Assembly (NCBI GenBank): GCA_903854805.1
Contig: CAINXK010000199.1
Coordinates: forward strand, 1 to 11,350
Origin: an uncultured Anaerolineae bacterium
Lineage (GTDB): Bacteria > Chloroflexota > Anaerolineae > Anaerolineales > Villigracilaceae
Direction: 5' to 3'
Length of the DNA stretch: 11,350 nt
The notes under the pieces were generated by a model. That model ran no database searches. It was given only the letters and a program-made list of their open reading frames with translations, and was not told the DNA's origin. The stretch's first letter is position 1; each line of letters opens with the position of its first letter. The translations under genes and the position numbers were made by a program. Positions 6,718 through 11,350 of this stretch are shown here, piece after piece.

Positions 6718-6769
6718 AAAAAAAACAAACCAGAGATGGATAATAAATATCCATTGCCATCTCTGGTTT
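6718..6769 (-). terminator. Strong intrinsic terminator of the ATPase unit
   Basis: On the minus strand AAACCAGAGATGG pairs perfectly over 13 bp with CCATCTCTGGTTT (6757-6769 and 6727-6739), followed by one G and eight T (6718-6725). This is a textbook intrinsic terminator for the transcript coming from the 780-aa ATPase gene, 173 nt downstream of its stop. The loop and inner stem contain a second hairpin, ATGGATA/TATCCAT (6736-6742 and 6748-6754), which competes with the outer stem. The + strand lacks a U tract, so it would not stop the sortase transcript well. Confidence 0.85.
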
Positions 6770-6942
6770 ATCGTTGGTTTATCAATTATCTTACGAAAGA
6801 AGGAAGGTTTATATTTCCGGCGTAGGAAATATATTATTAGATCTTCCCGACTGTTAAATACCAGGAGACCGGATTTGTCAGGAATTCTTCGTATATGAAA
6901 GTGAAGTTTTGTCGGAATGACAGGTATTGCCAGAAAATGTTG
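6770..6942. other. Short spacer with a 9-bp direct repeat
   Basis: TGGTTTATC occurs at 6764-6772 and again at 6775-6783, two bases apart, with the first copy at the edge of the terminator stem. The remainder shows no gene, promoter or obvious structure. It would be the 3' untranslated part of the minus-strand ATPase transcript. Confidence 0.4.
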
Positions 6943-9285
6943 TTATTGTTGCTTCCCAACCCAGCGCCTTAATAACCCGGCTCGAAAGTGATACGCGCTT
7001 TCCTCGTACACCAGCAGATCTCGCCGCAGGATGTAATCGAGCGTTTTCTGGAAATCAGGGTTGGCTTTTGCTATTTTCTTCATCTTACTCTCCGGGAAAG
7101 CTTCCTGCCTGGCGCTCGCGACTGATTTTAATATCAAGCGCATCAAGTCGCTGCTGTCACGGCCTTCCCATAAGTCCTTGAAATCGCCGGCCAGCACCTG
7201 TGGAACCTTGCCCAGCGCAGTCTCAACGTCACCACGATTGGCGTGGAAGCGCTTCTCGGTGTTCATCGCCTCGACCACTTCACGGCAGGTGAACTGCAGC
7301 CAGTTGGGATGACAGCCGGTTTCTTGTATTAGCAGTTCGACTGCGTCCTCATCATAGGTCAGGGGAAAATCCGGGATGGGGCGCAGAATAAGCTCACGTG
7401 CATCCGCGTTTTCCAGGGGTCCAACCTTGAGCATACGCGTGTTGATCAGGTAATTACTCCAGAATGGGGGCAGTTCTTCCAGAGTATGGGCACCACTCAT
7501 CATGACCGTGATGCGTGGGTGGTTCTGCATCAGGCCGCGCAAAGTTTGAAAAATCCGTTCATCGGTGCGCCCGGCTTCCAGCATTTCTCCCAGGGCTTCG
7601 AATTCATCCAGCGCCAGTAATATCCAATAATAATCGCCCAATACTTTTTCAACCGCTTCCAACCAGTCTTGAAAAACAAGATAGGGGTCATTTTCAAGTT
7701 GATCGCGGTTCAATTCCGGCATGACCAGATGCCGTTCAAGGCGGGCACTGCGGATGATTTCGCGGGCCAGCAAATACAACAGGCTGGCGGTATTTTCAAC
7801 TGCTGTTGAGAATTGCAAATCGATGGTTACGGGAATGATTTGTGGGCCGAGTTGTGCAGGTAATTGCTTGAGCGTGGAAGACTTTCCCATGCGGCGCGCA
7901 CCAAAGAGCAGCAGCGCCGGACGCTGACCGGAAGGGTTGACCAACTCGTTTCCCAGAGATTTGAAGAGATCCAGGCGACCTTTGAAGGTCTTGCTGTCTT
8001 TAATCAAAGGCGTACTGGAGTGGTAGACATTCGGGATTTGTTCTATCCCAATGGCCTGGACAAGTTCTTGAGAGAAAATGGTTTTCCAACTAGCCAGGGC
8101 TGGAAGTAACTGACGCGCCAGTTCTGATTTTTCGGCATACGCCAGACCGCTCTGTATGCGTCCGATTACCTGTATGCCCATGCGCAGTTGTTCTTGTTTG
8201 TTATACAGGGTTTCGCTTTCAAGTGCGGCCCGGGCATGTTGGCTGGTCTGTTCCAGCCCCAGCAATAACTCCTGCATATTGGTCCGGGCATCATCCGGCA
8301 GCCAGGATAAGTTCACCGCAATTTCCGCGATTTGTGCCAGGGAATGGGATTGCTCGACGTCATAAGCGGTCAAATTAAGCAAAGCACGCCTGGCCGCCCA
8401 GCCCTGTTTGAAAGAACCTGCCACAAAAGCGATAGCCTGCATGCCCTGCTGCCGGTCTTGTCTGCCGATTTTGTAAAGTACACTATCCAATCCCGGCAGT
8501 GGGAACCAGATGAGTTCATCATAAAATACCGGCGAACCTGTCAGACTGAGATGTTTATTTTTCCGGCTTTGTGCCAGGCTCCAGATCGAATAGAACAAAT
8601 ATAATGGCAGACGTATATAATTCATTATAAACGCCACGCCTACCACCGCCACGCCTTCCGCCATGCCGAACATCCTTCCGAGCACCACGCCGAGCACCAC
8701 GCCTACCGCCACGCCTACCGCTACTCCTCCCGCCACGCCGAACGCCACACCTGCCGCCATGCCGAACGTCAAGCCTGCCGCCACGCCTCCCACCGCCACG
8801 CCTATCGCCACGCCTGCCGCCACGCCTGCCACCGCCACGCCGAGCACCACGCCTACCACCGCCACGCCGAACGCCACGCCTATCGCCACGCCGAACGCCA
8901 CGACTGCCGCCACGCCTTCCGCCACGCCTATCGCCACGCCTCCCGCCACGCCTACCGCCACGCCTCCCGCCACGCCTACCGCCACGACTACCGCCACTTT
9001 GAACCAATTTATATCGTAACCAGCTAACTGGAATATCCAACAGAGTGGAAATGCCAGCATCGGCATAAACACGATATTTAACAGGCTCAGCCATATTAAT
9101 GAAAGAAATTCAGGGTGTTCTTTTCGCCGTTTCCAAAGGCTGAGTAGACTTGGATCTGAATTTCTTGAAAGTGCAGGGTCAATTTTGCTTATATAGTTTT
9201 GCAGCGTAATGGGTTTAAAAAAGACCCAGTATGCCAAGCGTAAAATATCCTGGGGAAAACGTAATGAGCGAACATTTTTATCCAT
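6943..9285 (-). CDS. Membrane-anchored STAND-like P-loop ATPase with GVA repeat region
   Basis: A 780-aa protein. The start is ATG 9285, with GGAG eight bases upstream. Residues about 60-90 contain a hydrophobic segment or pair of segments. Residues 97-218 hold 20 Gly-Val-Ala tripeptides, mostly four residues apart, so Gly falls in the GxxxG register of glycine zippers. Residues about 250-420 are helical and charged. An upstream F-K-G-R-x-D motif (434-439) recalls the F-V-G-R-E box of AAA_16/archaeal-type ATPases. Walker A GARRMGKSS is at 462-470 (Lys468) and Walker B LLALDEFE has Asp560 and Glu561, with MMSGAH (595-600) as a sensor-like strand. The C-terminus (about 745-776), ending HFRAGLLRRW, resembles the winged helix of STAND NTPases. 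It lies 30 nt downstream of a related ATPase gene. The role is unknown; a sensor or switch acting at the membrane is inferred. Confidence 0.85.
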   Translation of the reverse strand: MDKNVRSLRFPQDILRLAYWVFFKPITLQNYISKIDPALSRNSDPSLLSLWKRRKEHPEFLSLIWLSLLNIVFMPMLAFPLCWIFQLAGYDINWFKVAVVVAVGVAGGVAVGVAGGVAIGVAEGVAAVVAFGVAIGVAFGVAVVGVVLGVAVAGVAAGVAIGVAVGGVAAGLTFGMAAGVAFGVAGGVAVGVAVGVVLGVVLGRMFGMAEGVAVVGVAFIMNYIRLPLYLFYSIWSLAQSRKNKHLSLTGSPVFYDELIWFPLPGLDSVLYKIGRQDRQQGMQAIAFVAGSFKQGWAARRALLNLTAYDVEQSHSLAQIAEIAVNLSWLPDDARTNMQELLLGLEQTSQHARAALESETLYNKQEQLRMGIQVIGRIQSGLAYAEKSELARQLLPALASWKTIFSQELVQAIGIEQIPNVYHSSTPLIKDSKTFKGRLDLFKSLGNELVNPSGQRPALLLFGARRMGKSSTLKQLPAQLGPQIIPVTIDLQFSTAVENTASLLYLLAREIIRSARLERHLVMPELNRDQLENDPYLVFQDWLEAVEKVLGDYYWILLALDEFEALGEMLEAGRTDERIFQTLRGLMQNHPRITVMMSGAHTLEELPPFWSNYLINTRMLKVGPLENADARELILRPIPDFPLTYDEDAVELLIQETGCHPNWLQFTCREVVEAMNTEKRFHANRGDVETALGKVPQVLAGDFKDLWEGRDSSDLMRLILKSVASARQEAFPESKMKKIAKANPDFQKTLDYILRRDLLVYEESAYHFRAGLLRRWVGKQQ
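8632..8997 (-). repeat. GC-rich 12-nt tandem repeat coding for (GVAx)n
   Basis: The minus strand repeats variants of GGCGTGGCGGTA, with shifts of 3 nt in places, over about 366 bp. It codes for residues 97-218 of the 780-aa ATPase. The stretch is far richer in G and C than its flanks. Because units are multiples of three, copy-number changes would keep the frame. Several other frames stay open across it (Arg-Gly-rich on the same strand, Thr-Pro-Ala on the other), which is a by-product of the repeat. Confidence 0.9.
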
Positions 9286-9315
9286 ACTTTGTTCTCCGGT
9301 ATCGTCGTGGATTGT

Positions 9316-10371
9316 TCATCGGATGAAAAGCGCCGAGAAACGATCGATATATTTAGTCACCAGCGGCCATGGGATCCAGCGAACAAGCACACCCACAAAA
9401 ACAAAAAAGATAAAATAGCCAACGATACGATCGGTTGTTTCATTGGTTTGGGCACCCCGTCCAACAAGCACAAGGAGAGCATTGCCAAGATACTGCGGTG
9501 CGCGCCAGAAAACCCAACTAAAGGGAGCAGATAGCTTTTTCTTTACAATTTCTGAACCAGTTGGAATATTTGTAAAAGGCGCCTGTTTGATGGTTTCGGT
9601 TTTTATCTTTTTCCAATCAGGCTTTTCTCCATTTGCTTTGACATCATATACCAGGCTGGCGACGAGTTGCAAACGGGCGGGACGCCTGCCGGCAATTTTG
9701 AGGATTTCACTGCAATCACTTTCGCTGAAAGGTTGGTCACATCTTCGCCCGCGGTTAAGAAAGACATTCGCCTCTGTCTTACTGAATTCTTTCAGTTCAA
9801 CCTGGTGGAAGATATTAAAGAAAGGCGAAGTCAGTTTGCCCTGTTTTGCCAGTTCCTGCAAGGAATGCTGGCTTGCAGTTATAAGCCCGGCGATATTATT
9901 GTTTCCCAGGCTGCGAAAAGTTTCATAAAAGCTATCCGAAAACTCTTCTGCGCGCTGCGGAAGGTGTTCAAATTCATCCAGTAAAAAGACCGGCCATAGA
10001 CCGTGGTTTTCGTGGTTATGCTTAATCAGCTCATAAAATATTTCAAGCGTTGGTTGGGTCGGAGAAACTAAATTGAGTTGCTCAAGGATAAAACGCAGCA
10101 AGCCTGCCTGGGTATGACATTGGGGTTGATCCAGATCCACATACACAAAACGATATTTATCATGTTGGGAAAGGTTGTTCTCATACACCTGGCAGATGTG
10201 GTGCAGCAGGGATGACTTCCCTATCCTGCGTTCCCCAACCACCGAGACATGCTGCATTTGTCCGGTATTGCTTATATCAAGATTACCAAATATCTTTTTT
10301 ATTTCCTGTTCGCGCCCCACAAATTGATCAATGTTGGTAATTTTCCCGGCAAAAAAGAAAGGGTTTGGCAT
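9316..10371 (-). CDS. P-loop ATPase with C-terminal membrane segment
   Basis: A 351-aa protein. The start is ATG 10371, with GAGGG six bases upstream. It opens with NPF, then G-K-I and FVGREQE (17-23), the usual entry box of AAA_16/archaeal-type ATPases. Walker A GERRIGKSS is at 46-54 (Lys52) and Walker B FLLDEFE has Asp132 and Glu133. AGLITAS (161-167) is a sensor-like strand. Residues about 195-265 form a lid-like helical part with GRRPARLQL. The C-terminus has one clear membrane span (about 315-332, RIVGYFIFFVFVGVLV) and a weaker one near 296-304, so the ATPase domain would be tethered by its tail. It stands 30 nt before the 780-aa ATPase gene on the same strand, with the same Walker signatures; the two probably act together. 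A TATAAT lies 29 nt upstream. The exact function is unknown. Confidence 0.87.
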   Translation of the reverse strand: MPNPFFFAGKITNIDQFVGREQEIKKIFGNLDISNTGQMQHVSVVGERRIGKSSLLHHICQVYENNLSQHDKYRFVYVDLDQPQCHTQAGLLRFILEQLNLVSPTQPTLEIFYELIKHNHENHGLWPVFLLDEFEHLPQRAEEFSDSFYETFRSLGNNNIAGLITASQHSLQELAKQGKLTSPFFNIFHQVELKEFSKTEANVFLNRGRRCDQPFSESDCSEILKIAGRRPARLQLVASLVYDVKANGEKPDWKKIKTETIKQAPFTNIPTGSEIVKKKLSAPFSWVFWRAPQYLGNALLVLVGRGAQTNETTDRIVGYFIFFVFVGVLVRWIPWPLVTKYIDRFSALFIR

Positions 10372-10399
10372 GGGTGTCCCTCAGTCTGAAAACGTTGAA

Positions 10400-10405
10400 A
10401 TTATA
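10400..10405 (-). promoter_or_regulatory. Possible -10 box before the ATPase pair
   Basis: A perfect TATAAT on the minus strand stands 29 nt upstream of the ATG at 10371. No recognisable -35 box lies 16-18 bp further up. It may allow expression of the ATPase pair independent of the nuclease gene, but the pair could also be read through from upstream. Confidence 0.3.
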
Positions 10406-10453
10406 TCTTCTAAATAGTGAGTAGCTGGGATAGCGGGTGTATTTGGAATAATA

Positions 10454-10633
10454 TTAACCCGTTTCTGCCTTTTTCTTTGCCCTTCTTTCAAACGTACTAC
10501 AGCGATTGTCAATTTTCCTGAGCAAAGCATAACCATCTGTGGCTGCGGGGATTAATTCCTTCATCCGCTCTTCCCATGTCACATCAATTCCTTCTTCTAT
10601 CTTGGCCATTTCGTGGAGAGCATGATTTCGCAT
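10454..10633 (-). CDS. Small hypothetical protein, 59 aa, between nuclease and ATPase genes
   Basis: ATG 10633 is preceded by AGGTGG (10640-10645) at six bases, and the frame ends at TAA 10454-10456. The product, starting MRNHALHEMAKIEEGID and ending in a Lys/Arg-rich tail (FERRAKKKAETG), has natural amino acid use and would be helical and basic. I do not recognise it. The same frame stays open upstream for over 160 nt, to beyond 10797, without any ATG, GTG or TTG. The extra part also reads plausibly near the junction (GILIQVDLFRWKD), so this may be the tail of a gene that lost its start. It lies 165 nt after the nuclease and 82 nt before the first ATPase, in the same direction. Confidence 0.5.
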   Translation of the reverse strand: MRNHALHEMAKIEEGIDVTWEERMKELIPAATDGYALLRKIDNRCSTFERRAKKKAETG

Positions 10634-10798
10634 ATCTTTCCACCTGAAAAGATCAACTTGAATGAGAATGCCCGGTTCTTCACTCTTTTCGATGTTCTTC
10701 CTTTTCTGATGATGCCTTACAGGGCTTTGAATAAATAATTTTCTCCCAACAAATAGGTTAACCCATATCCGGGAAGCATTGACCGGGATAAAACCTTT

Positions 10799-11350
10799 TT
10801 ACGGAGTTTCCCGTAACTTGAAAGAAACGCTGTAATAACGAATGTCGATGTTATTGGTCATTTCGAGTGCATAAGTAAGTTTGGGGTCTGGGTCGCGACA
10901 AATAATCAGGCCCCTCACTTTTTGTCCGTCTGTACATAAGTTTTGCTTGACCCATCCCATATACCGCAGGATCTGCCCAATGACCTGGTCAGATGGGCGT
11001 CCCTTCTTAAGTTCAATCACCACAAACGATTTGGTTTTTGGCTCAAAGGCTAAAATGTCGATCGGACCGATGTCTGTCCCATATTGCTGACCATCGCTGC
11101 CATCTCCGTCCTGATAAATTTCCAGCGCGCCCTTGAAAATTGTTGGAAAGTTGTTGACAATAAAATCTTCCAAATATTTCTCAAGGAAGAATTCATTCTT
11201 ATCTTCAACGGTTTCTGCGTTTTCAAGAGGCACAGATTGGGTAATTGATCCTTCGGTAAAATTATTAAATTGTGTTTCAGATAACTCGGAGAGCGTATAC
11301 ATCGGAAAAACGATATCAGGAAAAACTTTATTGCGTGGTTCCAGTTGCCA
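10799..11350 (-). CDS. PDDEXK nuclease, NucS C-terminal type, cut by the right edge
   Basis: The frame is open from the right edge to TAA at 10799-10801, giving 183 residues in the window. The ATG at 11302 is internal: the 16 codons before it are in frame, read naturally (WQLEPRNKVFPDIVFP) and have no stop, so the gene probably starts outside. Numbering from that Met, the nuclease core shows PIDIL with Asp82, VVIELKKG with Glu97 and Lys99 (the E-x-K motif), and GQILRYMGWV with Gln110 and Tyr114, the Q-x3-Y helix typical of NucS/RecB-like nucleases. This family cleaves DNA with metal ions. Related proteins occur in mismatch repair (NucS) and in defence loci. The visible part could be a stand-alone nuclease or the C-terminal domain of a longer one. 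It stands upstream of the ATPase pair on the same strand. Confidence 0.85.
   Translation of the reverse strand, partial: WQLEPRNKVFPDIVFPMYTLSELSETQFNNFTEGSITQSVPLENAETVEDKNEFFLEKYLEDFIVNNFPTIFKGALEIYQDGDGSDGQQYGTDIGPIDILAFEPKTKSFVVIELKKGRPSDQVIGQILRYMGWVKQNLCTDGQKVRGLIICRDPDPKLTYALEMTNNIDIRYYSVSFKLRETP

Noticed and set aside
2927..6823. A near-repeat, TTATATTATCCGGCGT at 2927-2942 and TTATATTTCCGGCGT at 6809-6823, as possible attachment sites
   Set aside because: The match is about 15 bases with one indel, one copy encodes the end of the intact recombinase, and a match of this length is not far from chance in 11 kb. No supporting dyad or target duplication was found.
8555..9094. Open frames inside the GVA repeat on both strands (Arg-Gly-rich, and Thr-Pro-Ala-rich at 8663-9019)
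   Set aside because: They arise because the 12-nt repeat lacks stop codons in most frames. They have extreme composition, no ribosome binding site, and lie inside a well-supported ATPase gene.

Overview
The window looks like an accessory region of a bacterial chromosome, most likely from the Chloroflexota (Anaerolineae-like). That assignment is an inference from family knowledge. It rests on a secreted protein that ends in an LPxTG-like motif followed directly by a sortase domain, an arrangement I associate with that group, and on large membrane-bound NTPases with Gly-Val-Ala repeats. No rRNA, tRNA or CRISPR array was seen.

Left part (1-3963): a partial gene enters from the left edge. After a gene-free stretch with several dyads, a good promoter (455-483) drives two overlapping genes on the + strand. 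One is a 140-aa protein of unknown function. The other is a 453-aa protein with a primase-polymerase-like N-terminal fold and two winged-helix segments. A 13-bp hairpin terminator (2363-2403) separates them from a convergent, apparently frameshifted lipoprotein of DUF4177 type. Next comes an intact tyrosine recombinase (2927-3901, minus) with its own promoter. A replication/primase-like gene beside an integrase suggests an integrated mobile element or its remains.

Middle (3964-6769): a 695-aa exported protein carries a seven-unit beta-propeller-like repeat, an Ig-like domain, an LPFTG motif and a C-terminal sortase domain. Its 3' end overlaps the 3' end of a truncated second copy of the tyrosine recombinase on the opposite strand. 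The sortase gene therefore sits between an intact recombinase and a broken paralogue.

Right part (6718-11350, all minus strand): transcription would run from the right edge leftward through a PDDEXK nuclease of the NucS C-terminal type (partial, runs off the edge), a small 59-aa open frame, a 351-aa ATPase with a C-terminal membrane segment, and a 780-aa ATPase. The 780-aa protein has an N-terminal membrane region containing 20 GVA tripeptides, largely in GxxxG register. A strong intrinsic terminator (6718-6769) closes the unit. The two ATPases share the same Walker A (G-x-R-R-x-G-K-S-S) and Walker B (L-D-E-F-E) signatures and are 30 nt apart, so they are probably related partners. The nuclease, paired membrane ATPases and nearby recombinases make this the best candidate for an undescribed system such as defence or stress signalling. 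That function is inference, not shown by the sequence.
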